Position numbers and translations under genes: made by a program. The notes beneath the pieces are model-generated. The model did no database searches. It was not told the DNA's origin and worked only from the letters and a program-made list of their open reading frames with translations. Shown here piece after piece: positions 15,878-23,828 of a stretch of 42,703 nucleotides of DNA. Every line of letters starts with the position of its first letter. The first letter of the stretch is position 1. The stretch is from NCBI GenBank assembly GCA_003486385.1, contig DNFT01000100.1, forward strand, positions 1 through 42,703, read 5' to 3'. The stretch is from Eubacterium sp. Lineage in GTDB: Bacteria > Bacillota > Clostridia > Lachnospirales > Lachnospiraceae.

Positions 15878-16897
15878 ATGCAGCCGAATAGTAATAATTC
15901 TTCTGTGAATAAGAAGCTGTTAAATCTTGATATTATCCGTGCGGTGGCGGCGGTTATGATTGTGCTGGTACATCTTGAGCTGTTCGGCTGGGGTGGACAT
16001 GGAGTGGAATTATTTCTGCTGTTGACCGGGTACACGGCTTTTCTGTCGATAGACAGGCACAAGGATGTTTCGCCGCTTTCGTATTATAAGAGAAGGCTTG
16101 CGAGGATTCTGCCAAGCTATTATGGGGTTGTGCTCATATATTTTTTCATCTATCTGGTTGTGCTTGGAGAGAGGTATCCGGCGAAGCAGATAGTGGTGAG
16201 CCTTGTAAAATATTTCACGCTCACAACCACCTTCTTTCCGCGTGACCTGTTGTTCTGGTTCTATCTTGGAACGACAGGAACAATTGTGACCATAATGTTA
16301 TTCTATATCATTGCGCCGTTTTTGTATAAATTTATCAACAATTTCAGGCGTTCGGTGATTGCCCTCATTGTTGCGTTTGTTGTATGCCAGGTATGGGTGC
16401 ATTTCCTTGGGATATTGTATGCTGGCACGGAGTATGCGGGGAGACATCCGGCATACTTTATATACCTGTGCTTCTTCGGTGTGTCGGCGTACTTTGCTGT
16501 CAAGGAGAAGAAGATATTTGAGTACATTGCACTGCTTATGATGATGGGAGTGGCTTTCCTCATTCTCGATGTAAGCAACACGAAGCTGTACTGGATTATA
16601 ATGTTCACAACATTTATGCTTGTCACGATGGATATTGAGGACTGGCTTCCGGATAATAGGCTTAGCAGAGCCGGTGTGTCGGTTGTGCGGTTCATTTCTA
16701 AGTATTCGTATGCACTCTATCTAGGACATCCGATAGGAATACTTATAATGAAGAGTATTTTTAACCCGGAAACAACCACAATGCCTATGGCAGTGTACAA
16801 GCTTGCAGAGCTTGGGCTTTTCGTGGTGATGACGGCTGTGGTATACCTGCTCTTTGAAAAGCCGGCGGCGAAGCTGTTCTCAGGCAAAAAAAAGTGA
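15878..16897 (+). CDS. Acyltransferase family 3 membrane protein
   Basis: This 339-residue integral membrane acyltransferase (Pfam Acyl_transf_3) belongs to the family that O-acetylates surface polysaccharides, peptidoglycan or lipids. Characteristic segments are NLDIIRAVAAVMIVLVHLELF, with a conserved Arg and His, and VELFLLLTGYTAFLSI, followed by the basic loop YYKRRLARILPSYY. About nine to ten hydrophobic helices follow to the end. Ribosome binding site GAGGGGAAAG. It is followed within 80 bases by an MBOAT acyltransferase, suggesting a shared acylation pathway. Confidence 0.88.
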   Translation: MQPNSNNSSVNKKLLNLDIIRAVAAVMIVLVHLELFGWGGHGVELFLLLTGYTAFLSIDRHKDVSPLSYYKRRLARILPSYYGVVLIYFFIYLVVLGERYPAKQIVVSLVKYFTLTTTFFPRDLLFWFYLGTTGTIVTIMLFYIIAPFLYKFINNFRRSVIALIVAFVVCQVWVHFLGILYAGTEYAGRHPAYFIYLCFFGVSAYFAVKEKKIFEYIALLMMMGVAFLILDVSNTKLYWIIMFTTFMLVTMDIEDWLPDNRLSRAGVSVVRFISKYSYALYLGHPIGILIMKSIFNPETTTMPMAVYKLAELGLFVVMTAVVYLLFEKPAAKLFSGKKK

Positions 16898-16975
16898 GGG
16901 ATTGGTGAACGGTCCGGAACCGGCGGCATGTGATTGAGCCGATGGCTGATAAATATAAAACAGGGAGTATGATAT

Positions 16976-18562
16976 ATGCTTTTTAATTCGCTAAGCTTTG
17001 CCGTCTTTATGACGGCAGTATTTTTAATATACTGGAATATTCCGGCAGGATACAGGTATCTGGTGGTGCTTGCCGCCAATTGTTACTTCTATCTTGGGTT
17101 CGGGGTAAGAAATTTCATACTCCTGTGTATTGTGTGCGTGGCAACGTATCTGGGAGCAATTTTTATGGAGAAGTGCCATGGAAGCTTGAAAAAGCTGTGC
17201 TTCGGACTGCCCTTTGCAGTGTCGCTGGGGCTTCTTCTGGTGTTCAAGTACTTTAATTTTGCAGGGCAGATATTGTCGGATACGCTTGGAATATTTGGCA
17301 TTGGATTCACTCCTGCTGTGCTTAAGCTTGCCGCACCAATCGGAATATCCTTCTATACCTTCAAGGTTATAAGCTACATGGTTGAGGTGTACAGGGGAAA
17401 GCTTCCGGCACAGCGCAATTTTGCAAAATATGCTGTGTATGTCGGCTTCTTTCCACAGATTGCATCGGGACCGATTGAGAGACCGGGGCATTTTTTCGAG
17501 AAGCTTGAAAGCCTTGGAACATTGTCGGGTGAAGCCGGTGAAAAGTTTGAAAAAAACATTTCCAAAAGGAGCGGGAAAGCTTCCATGGCAAAAGGAGCTT
17601 TCTTCAGGTTTGATGGTTTTTCGTATGAAAAGGCTTCAAATGCGCTAAAGCTAATGGGTGTCGGATTTTTCAAGAAGATGATAGTGGCTGATTTACTTTC
17701 CGGTTATGTGACCAAGGTGTTCTCAAATGTCACAGCGTACGATGGTTTCGCCCTTATGACGGCGGCAGTTCTCTTTTCAATACAGATATACTGCGATTTC
17801 GCGGGGTATTCGGACATCGCAAACGGCGCGGCACAGCTCCTTGGCTTCAATGGCGCGAGAAACTTCGAGTATCCGTATTTTTCGTCTTCGGTCAAGGAAT
17901 TCTGGGGCAGATGGCATATCTCATTGTCGACATGGTTCCGCGATTACATCTATATTCCGCTTGGCGGAAGCCGCGTGGGAAGCTTAAGATACGCACTTAA
18001 TATAATGATAACCTTTATGGTGAGCGGTCTGTGGCATGGCGCTAATCTCACTTTTATCGTGTGGGGTGCGCTGCATGGCGCAGTCCAGGTGCTTGAAACC
18101 TTCGCGCACAATGCATGGGCAAGGCTTCGTGGGCGCGACCCGAAGGACAAAGCCTACAGAAAGAAGGGTGCGGCGCGTATTGTAAGTATCGTGCTTGTAT
18201 TTATATTTGCGACGGTAGCGTGGGTATTTTTTGAGGCGGACAGCGTCAGTGACGCGTTGTATGTGCTCACTAATATGTGGCATGGAATCACATCGCCTGT
18301 GGCATATATAAAGGGAGGCCTGCAGTCAATCGGAATCAACAGCGGCATGATGATACATCTTGTGCTTGTGACAGGTATGTTGTTTGTCTATGACCTGGCT
18401 GCGTATATCGCCATGCAGCAGGGCAGCACGATTTTTGAGCGCTTTAACAGACTGCCGAAGGTGGTAAGATGGATTGTATATGTTGCGGTGGTCGATTTGA
18501 TGGTGATATGGTTCATGCAGTATGGAGCGGACAGCAGCTCGTTCGTGTACTTTGAGTTTTAA
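16976..18562 (+). CDS. MBOAT-family O-acyltransferase (AlgI/DltB/PatA-like)
   Basis: This 528-residue polytopic membrane protein belongs to the MBOAT family. It should move an acyl (probably acetyl) group across the membrane for transfer to a surface polymer. Key family blocks are visible: PIGISFYTFKVISYMVEVYRGK, YVGFFPQIASGPIERP, IYCDFAGYSDIANGAAQLLGF, SSVKEFWGRWHISLSTWFRDYIY and GLWHGANLTFIVWGALHG, the last holding the invariant active-site His. Ribosome binding site AGGGAG at eight-base spacing. Upstream is acyltransferase-3; downstream, beyond a long inverted repeat, lies an SGNH-like protein. This is the usual MBOAT plus periplasmic/extracellular transferase arrangement. Confidence 0.93.
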   Translation: MLFNSLSFAVFMTAVFLIYWNIPAGYRYLVVLAANCYFYLGFGVRNFILLCIVCVATYLGAIFMEKCHGSLKKLCFGLPFAVSLGLLLVFKYFNFAGQILSDTLGIFGIGFTPAVLKLAAPIGISFYTFKVISYMVEVYRGKLPAQRNFAKYAVYVGFFPQIASGPIERPGHFFEKLESLGTLSGEAGEKFEKNISKRSGKASMAKGAFFRFDGFSYEKASNALKLMGVGFFKKMIVADLLSGYVTKVFSNVTAYDGFALMTAAVLFSIQIYCDFAGYSDIANGAAQLLGFNGARNFEYPYFSSSVKEFWGRWHISLSTWFRDYIYIPLGGSRVGSLRYALNIMITFMVSGLWHGANLTFIVWGALHGAVQVLETFAHNAWARLRGRDPKDKAYRKKGAARIVSIVLVFIFATVAWVFFEADSVSDALYVLTNMWHGITSPVAYIKGGLQSIGINSGMMIHLVLVTGMLFVYDLAAYIAMQQGSTIFERFNRLPKVVRWIVYVAVVDLMVIWFMQYGADSSSFVYFEF

Positions 18563-18578
18563 TACTGCGCTTCAAGGG

Positions 18579-18859
18579 CAAAACAGGCATTGAGGTGTTG
18601 CGGGTGTATAATGAGTTATATTTATATATATCGGCTCCATTGTACGAAGCAAGGTGTTCTAAGGACTCTGATAAGTTTTGCTGCAACATCCGCCACCGAA
18701 GCCGGCATACTTCCGTGTATGCATTGCTTCTGAACCGGCATCCGTGCCGGTTCTGGCTAGGTTTTGAACAGAGTCCTAAGAACAACTATGCTTCTCCCAA
18801 AGTCGCGATATATATAAATATAACTCATTATACACGGCGAAGTTGTTGAGCCTGTTTTG
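18579..18859. repeat. 281-bp imperfect inverted repeat
   Basis: The two halves are reverse complements. CAAAACAGGC at 18579-18588 matches GCCTGTTTTG at 18850-18859. A 30-bp block at 18604-18633 pairs perfectly with 18806-18835. AGGACTCTG at 18662-18670 pairs with CAGAGTCCT at 18769-18777. Other parts pair imperfectly. The centre carries two small hairpins (CATACTTCCGTGTATG and GAACCGGCATCCGTGCCGGTTC). No reading frame in it looks coding. It fills most of the 385-base gap between the MBOAT and SGNH genes. It is probably a non-autonomous mobile element or a long structured RNA, unrelated in sequence to the MITE-like family. Confidence 0.75.
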
Positions 18860-18947
18860 ACGGTGAGGTTGTTTTTTTGGCGTCATGGTAAGTTATGTGA
18901 GATATTCGGTGTTTGTATAGTAGATTAAGATTTGGTAAGGGAATGGT

Positions 18948-19853
18948 ATGAGAGAGAATAGATCGGGTTTTGTTAAATTCATAGTGAGTGTCGTGGTGTT
19001 TGTGCTGCTTGTCGGGGTGTCCCTGGGGGGATATTTTGCGGTGCAGTATGTGAGGGGGAAGAACAGTCCGTCGAGCTTCGGCCCGGAGCTTTATTATGCA
19101 CTTGATTTGGCGGAGAAGAAAACGGAGTACACAAAGGTTATAATAGGCGATAGTGTGGCGCGTCTTATTTTTGCGCCGGATTATCAGGAGGAGACGGACA
19201 CAACGTGCTACCTTGCGACCAATCAGGCGATAACGGTGCTCGGAAATTATATTCTGCTCAGCCGTTACCTTGAGAACAATCCACAGACGGAAGAGGTTTA
19301 TTATATTGTGAGACCGCAGAGCCTTGCGAATCCGCTGTGGTTCAACTTTTCATTCCAGTATTTTATTGTTCCGTTTTACAATGATACCTATAAGCAGTAT
19401 ATAGATGAGGATACGAGGCAGTACATCGAGGACAGATTCGGGAAGCTGTATGCGACCAACGATATTGTGAAGAGCTTTATCGAGAACAACGCCTACTATA
19501 TGGATGTGTACCTCAACAATGTGCTTGAGCAGCAGCTTGAGGTCCGCGATGAGAAGCACTTAAGCGACCTCACGATAAAGTATCTTCCTAAGATTAAGGA
19601 GCTGTGCGATAGTCATGGCGTGAAGCTTAAGGTGCTTGCGGCTCCGCTTCCTGACACGCAGGATAACCATGAATGGGCTGATTTTGAAAAGCAGATTGAG
19701 GATAATGGGCTGACCGGACTGCTCGGAGATTATATTGATGGCATAGACTATTACCCGGAGAGCGCATTTGGGGATGAAGCACATTTCACGCAGGAGTATC
19801 TTGACAGTGAGAGGGAGAATATTATCGAAAAGCTATTTAACACTATCAAGTAA
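18948..19853 (+). CDS. Membrane-anchored SGNH-like protein of the MBOAT cluster
   Basis: This 301-residue protein has one N-terminal membrane segment (about residues 9-31, VKFIVSVVVFVLLVGVSLGGYF) and an extracellular domain. IIGDSVAR near residue 66 looks like the GDS nucleophile block of SGNH/DltD/AlgJ-like proteins. DEAHFTQEYLDS near the C-terminus looks like the matching D-x-x-H block. Between them are an Asn/Gln-containing region (LATNQAITVLGNYILLSRYL) and KVLAAPLPD. Next to MBOAT it is likely to complete polymer O-acetylation, receiving the acyl group outside the membrane. It could instead be an accessory protein without its own activity. The acceptor is unknown. Confidence 0.65.
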   Translation: MRENRSGFVKFIVSVVVFVLLVGVSLGGYFAVQYVRGKNSPSSFGPELYYALDLAEKKTEYTKVIIGDSVARLIFAPDYQEETDTTCYLATNQAITVLGNYILLSRYLENNPQTEEVYYIVRPQSLANPLWFNFSFQYFIVPFYNDTYKQYIDEDTRQYIEDRFGKLYATNDIVKSFIENNAYYMDVYLNNVLEQQLEVRDEKHLSDLTIKYLPKIKELCDSHGVKLKVLAAPLPDTQDNHEWADFEKQIEDNGLTGLLGDYIDGIDYYPESAFGDEAHFTQEYLDSERENIIEKLFNTIK

Positions 19854-19897
19854 GTCCCCACTTCTATTGCGTAGAGCAGTAAGTGGGGGAGACTTAC
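19850..19897 (+). terminator. Hairpin over the stop of the SGNH gene
   Basis: GTAAGTCCCCACTT at 19850-19863 pairs with AAGTGGGGGAGACTTAC at 19881-19897, apart from a small bulge. The left arm covers the TAA stop at 19851-19853. No T-run follows, so it may act as an mRNA 3'-end stabiliser or a rho-assisted terminator. Confidence 0.45.
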
Positions 19898-19985
19898 TTG
19901 TGATGCGAATAGCTGCTAATAGTGTTATGAGCAAGCAGCAAAGCGGATTGTGAATATCCGCTTGACATAGCCATAGGAGAATTTG

Positions 19986-20016
19986 AATTTGGTACTGCCT
20001 TATGCAGTACCAAATT
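19986..20016 (+). promoter_or_regulatory. Perfect 13-bp hairpin before the XRE gene
   Basis: AATTTGGTACTGC at 19986-19998 and GCAGTACCAAATT at 20004-20016 are perfect reverse complements around CTTAT. The hairpin ends about ten bases before the AGGGGAT ribosome binding site of the regulator gene. It could be an operator, or an RNA hairpin controlling entry into the gene. Confidence 0.5.
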
Positions 20017-20038
20017 TGCTTTACAGGGGATAATGAAA

Positions 20039-20860
20039 ATGTTTTATTCAGGAAAATTTATAGGAGATGTGAGAAATACTCAGAATATCAAGCTTGCCGA
20101 GCTTGCACAGGGCTTGTGTTCTACCGCACAGCTTGCAAGAATTGAGAGTGGGGTAAGAAGTGCGGAAAAACTTCTTTTTGACAGTCTGTATGAAAGACTT
20201 GGAAAAAATACGGAAAGGTTTACCGCGTATTTAGATTGCGATGAGTATGAACGGCTGCTTGCAAGAATAAGAATATGCTGCTGTATTGATGAGGGCAGGT
20301 ACAGTGATGCAAGGGAACAGATAGCGGCGTATAGAAAGGCAACAAAAAATAACATACATATGCAGTATCTTTGCCTTGCAGAGTGTGAGCTGATGCAGAA
20401 AACAGGAAGCTCTGTGTCGGCGTGCAAGGATAAGCTGATGGAGGGGATAAGGTGTACATATCCTGAGTTTGATATAGACAATATTGCCGGGTATTATCTG
20501 AGCAGATTGGAAATGCTGCTTGTACAGCAGTATGTAAACTGCATTGAGCAGTCAGGGCAGAAGGACAGGGCTGGCAAATTGTATGGTGATATACTGGATT
20601 GCCTTGACAGCGACAGATATGAGCAGAGTGAGCGTGAGAGGCTGTACGGATATGTCGGATACCGGCTGATGAAATACTACATTGATTATGGACAATATAA
20701 TAGGGCACTTGAAGTGGGCGAAAAGACATATATGTGTATTGCAGGCAGGGAAAAGTGGACTTTTATGACAGACCTTATAGAAGGAATTGCGATGTGCAGG
20801 AAGCCCTCGGCGAGGATGTGTCTGATACAAGAAAAAGGTTGTCAGTGTTACACAGAATGA
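20039..20860 (+). pseudogene. XRE/TPR-like regulator, N-terminal part (frame change)
   Basis: This 273-codon frame starts MFYSGKFIGDVRNTQNIKLA with an XRE-type helix-turn-helix (ELAQGLCSTAQLARIESGVR, about residues 22-41). A long, Tyr-rich, TPR-like helical region follows (YSDAREQIAAYRK, YNRALEVGEKTYMCIAG). The ATG at 20039 has better spacing from AGGGG than that at 20033. The last 19 residues (KPSARMCLIQEKGCQCYTE) look non-coding. From about 20806 the natural continuation (EALGEDVSDTRKRLSVLHRM) lies in the -1 frame. This looks like a one-base deletion splitting a double-HTH protein of about 560 residues. A programmed -1 shift, or coupled translation through the ATGA overlap at 20857-20860, could still give a working product. 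Regulators of this kind often control adjacent peptide-export genes. Confidence 0.65.
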
Positions 20861-21747
20861 ATAGAAGGTTCGGCGTAGGGGCAGCGGAGGATTATTTTCC
20901 GCGATATTCGGAGGAGTATGCCGTCAATGTAAATGCTGTTATCCGCAAAAGGCGAATAATGAACAATATGACGCAGGAGGAGCTTGCGGATGGAATATGC
21001 GATGTCACCACGATATCAAGGCTCGAAAATAACAGGCATGCTCTGAGTGATGAGCTGAGGATAAAACTGCTTGAAAGGCTGCAGCTTCCTTGTGATAAAT
21101 ATTCGCTGTGCACTAAAGATACCTTTGATGATGGGCTGTCACAAAAGTTAAAAAAGATATCCTACGCTTTAAAACGAAGTGAGTTTGCCAGACTTACCCC
21201 AATGCCGGATATACCGGAAACAGAAGCACTTGACGAGGCACTAAGGCAGGCAGAAGTTCTGAGAAAAAACAGGGATGGAGTGTTGGTGTTTAAAAATGAG
21301 TGGGGAATTATTGACGATTTGGTATTTTATCGTGAGAGCAGAGGGGATTGCGACAGGTCTGTAATATATGGCTCAGTGGTCAAAAATTCATATATCAATC
21401 CGATGCCTTATGATTGTGAGATAGCAAGCATTATAAGAGCTATGCAGGAAGGAGAGCTGCTCAGGGAGATTGGCAGGTTTAAGTTAGCAGGCGAGAAGTT
21501 TATGGAAGCGATTAAGCTGTCAGTAAAGCTTTATGAGGCTGAGTGGCTTTCGCGTCTGCTGTATTTATACGTGCAGAATGTTCTTGAGAGAGGTGATAAA
21601 AATATTATATTTAAGGAAACAGAATGTGTCGAACTACTGGAATATTCCTATGCACTCGCATGCACATATGATGATAGAAAGAGAATTAAAGCAATCAGAG
21701 ACTTATGCAATAAATATAATCTGAGAGATGTGAGTCTTGATTATTAG
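20857..21747 (+). pseudogene. XRE/TPR-like regulator, C-terminal part (second HTH)
   Basis: The frame is open from 20734. The first residues likely to be real begin near 20812 (EALGEDVSDTRK), and a restart is possible at ATG 20857, which overlaps the upstream stop as ATGA. It contains a second, more typical XRE helix-turn-helix: VNAVIRKRRIMNNMTQEELA, then GICDVTTISRLENNRHALSD. About 200 residues of TPR-like helices follow (ALRQAEVLRK, REIGRFKLAGEKFMEAIKLS, YAEWLSRL-like repeats). The order HTH-TPR-HTH-TPR across the two frames suggests one ancestral regulator. Ninety-three bases after its stop begins an ABC exporter that it probably regulates. Confidence 0.65.
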
Positions 21748-21840
21748 TTGAAGTTTCCATATTTGCCATGGTAGATTTTAGCGAAGCGTGATAAGGTAAT
21801 GCTTGTCAAAGCGCTTGAACAAAATTGAAGGGAATTTATC

Positions 21841-23550
21841 ATGAGCAAATCGAAAAATATATCAATAAACTCTTATTTTCACAGAAATAAGCTGTGGTTT
21901 TCAATGCTTATTCTGGCGGATATCATTCAGGCACTTGCGGTAGTCGCAATATCGTATTTTATATCCTGCGTCTTTGCGGCAGTCGGAGAGAGCAGTATGG
22001 ACAGCATTATAAGGCTGATTCCATTAGGAGCAGTTACGCTGGCATTTTTCTTTTTAACACAGGGCTTTCAGAAGTATGTACTGCGTCTTTTTCTGAAAAA
22101 GACTGATTCGCAGATAAGAACTGATGTCTTTTCAGGAATTATGTCAAAGGATTTTAAAGATTTTGGCGAGAAAAATACAGCAGAATATATCTCGGTCATG
22201 AATAACGAGCTTGAAAAGGCAGAGAGAAATTATTTGTCAATGATGCCGTATATGCTTGAGACAATCATTCTGACGGTAATATCGGCAGCAGGTCTGTTTT
22301 TCTATTCGGCACAGATGGCGATAGTAATTATTGTCACAGCGGCTGCCACTATTGCGGTTCCGGCACTGTTTGGGAAATACACCTCCGATGCAACGGATTC
22401 TTATATGCAGGCAATGTCAGCATACAATGTAAAAATTAAGGATATTTTTGCCGGATACGAGGTGATAAAAAGCTTCAGTGCAGAAAAAATAATCAAAAGT
22501 GTACATGACAGAACACTTGCATCCATGGAACAGAAGAAGTATAAATATCGTTCGGTAAATGATATGTTTTCCTGTTTTGTGATACTTATTACATATTTGA
22601 TTATTATAATCCAGTATATCATTGCAGCATATCTTATAACTAAGGGCAGCATAACTCTCGCACTTGCGATGGGTGCGCTTGACCTTGGGCATACGGTAAA
22701 TAATCAGGCGAGGGAGGCAACGAGTGCATTGCTATCTCTGAGGGGAACAAGAAAAATACGTGGGAGAATAGAAACACTACTGAAAAATACAGATGAGCAG
22801 GAAAGTTTGGATTACGATATGGGGACATTTGACGCCATAAGTGTAAGAAATGTCTTATTCGCATATAATGAAGGGCATAATGTCCTGAATAATATCAATT
22901 TTACATTTGAGAAGGGCAGAAAATATGCCATTGTCGGTGGGAGCGGTTCCGGCAAGTCAACGCTTATAAAACTTATAATGCAGTATTATAATGACTACAC
23001 CGGAAGCATATATTGTGATGCTGTGGATATCAGGGCGATTCCAAAGAAAGCTCTGTATGGCAGGCTTGCAATGATACACCAGAAGGTTTTTATGTTCGAT
23101 GACAGTCTGAAAAACAATATCACGATGTATCAGGACTACGGTGACGATGAGCTCTCAGAGGTTATAAAAAAGGCAGGTCTGGAGGAGGTTGTAAAAAATA
23201 ACCCGCTCGGTCTTGAACAGAGGGTTGGCGAGAATGGAAAAAATCTGTCGGGAGGCGAGCAGCAGAGAATAGCGATTGCCAGAGCACTGCTCAAAAAGTC
23301 TGAGGTACTTATACTTGATGAAGCGACATCAAGCCTCGACAATGCGGTTGCCGCCAGGATTGAAAATACTGTGCTTGCTCAGAATAATATGATGGCAATA
23401 GTGATTACACATAAGCTTGTGGAGAATATTTTGAGGCAGTATGACGGAATAATAGTTATGCATAAGGGGCAGATTGCGGAATACGGCACGTTCGATGAAC
23501 TTATGGAAATGAAAGCCAAGTTTTACAGTTTATTTATGTTAAATAATTAA
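21841..23550 (+). CDS. ABC exporter, fused membrane and ATPase domains
   Basis: This 569-residue half-transporter has about six membrane helices in residues 1-310 and a nucleotide-binding domain after about residue 335. The ATPase motifs are complete: Walker A GGSGSGKST, Q-loop IHQKVFMF, signature LSGGEQQRIAIARALL, Walker B VLILDEATSSLD and H-loop VITHKL. It probably works as a homodimer, exporting a peptide or small amphiphile. No N-terminal peptidase domain and no obvious precursor peptide gene are present. The preceding double-HTH regulator suggests regulated export. The last 12 codons lie within the first copy of a 45-bp direct repeat, so the 3' end of this gene is the site at which the next segment was inserted. 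Confidence 0.92.
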   Translation: MSKSKNISINSYFHRNKLWFSMLILADIIQALAVVAISYFISCVFAAVGESSMDSIIRLIPLGAVTLAFFFLTQGFQKYVLRLFLKKTDSQIRTDVFSGIMSKDFKDFGEKNTAEYISVMNNELEKAERNYLSMMPYMLETIILTVISAAGLFFYSAQMAIVIIVTAAATIAVPALFGKYTSDATDSYMQAMSAYNVKIKDIFAGYEVIKSFSAEKIIKSVHDRTLASMEQKKYKYRSVNDMFSCFVILITYLIIIIQYIIAAYLITKGSITLALAMGALDLGHTVNNQAREATSALLSLRGTRKIRGRIETLLKNTDEQESLDYDMGTFDAISVRNVLFAYNEGHNVLNNINFTFEKGRKYAIVGGSGSGKSTLIKLIMQYYNDYTGSIYCDAVDIRAIPKKALYGRLAMIHQKVFMFDDSLKNNITMYQDYGDDELSEVIKKAGLEEVVKNNPLGLEQRVGENGKNLSGGEQQRIAIARALLKKSEVLILDEATSSLDNAVAARIENTVLAQNNMMAIVITHKLVENILRQYDGIIVMHKGQIAEYGTFDELMEMKAKFYSLFMLNN

Positions 23551-23555
23551 GCTAA
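23511..23555 (+). repeat. 45-bp direct repeat, copy 1
   Basis: This is identical over 45 bases to 25298-25342 (begins GAAAGCCAAGTTTTACAG, ends AATTAAGCTAA). Copy 1 encodes the C-terminus and stop of the ABC exporter. Perfect identity points to a recent duplication or integration event spanning the AlbA_2 gene. Confidence 0.9.
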
Positions 23556-23644
23556 GAAAGCTGCACGGAGAAGAAATCGGGAGCAATGCAGCTATTGTAA
23601 TAAAAATGAAGTATGGTAACTTAAGCTCAAAAAAATTAAGTGAA

Positions 23645-23812
23645 TAATGTTTAAGTAATGTTGTAATAATGTTTGTATAATGTCATATATTATTTCAGAG
23701 CCTCATCTTACTTTATTATAGGCGGAAATGTGGGTGATTTTTGGCTTATAATGTATTAGTAATGTTGTTGTAATGTTTAGTAATGTTTGATATAGTTATG
23801 TCAAGAACATTA
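23645..23812. repeat. Phased TAATGTT repeat array (iteron-like)
   Basis: TAATGTT or a one-base variant starts at 23645, 23656, 23667 and 23678, exactly 11 bases apart. A second cluster starts at 23749, 23760, 23771 and 23781 (spacings 11, 11, 10). An inverted copy, AACATTA, lies at 23806-23812, next to the GGAGGAG ribosome binding site of the AlbA_2 gene. One copy per helical turn places all sites on the same DNA face, as in cooperative operators or replication iterons. The array occupies most of the 278-base gap and lies within the inserted segment. Confidence 0.8.
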
Positions 23813-23828
23813 TTAATGGAGGAGATTC

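Noticed and set aside
19903..19953. 16-codon frame as an exported signalling peptide for the ABC exporter
   Set aside because: No ribosome binding site at proper spacing, no hydrophobic or double-Gly leader, and it lies before the regulator rather than beside the exporter.
20831..20838. GAAAAAGG as a proven programmed -1 frameshift site
   Set aside because: Only the P-site codon would re-pair well after slipping, the A-site codon would not, and the coding switch appears to occur about 20 bases earlier.
23645..23787. Short repeats before the AlbA_2 gene as a CRISPR array
   Set aside because: The repeat is seven bases with four-base spacing, there are no cas genes, and the pattern is that of phased protein-binding sites.
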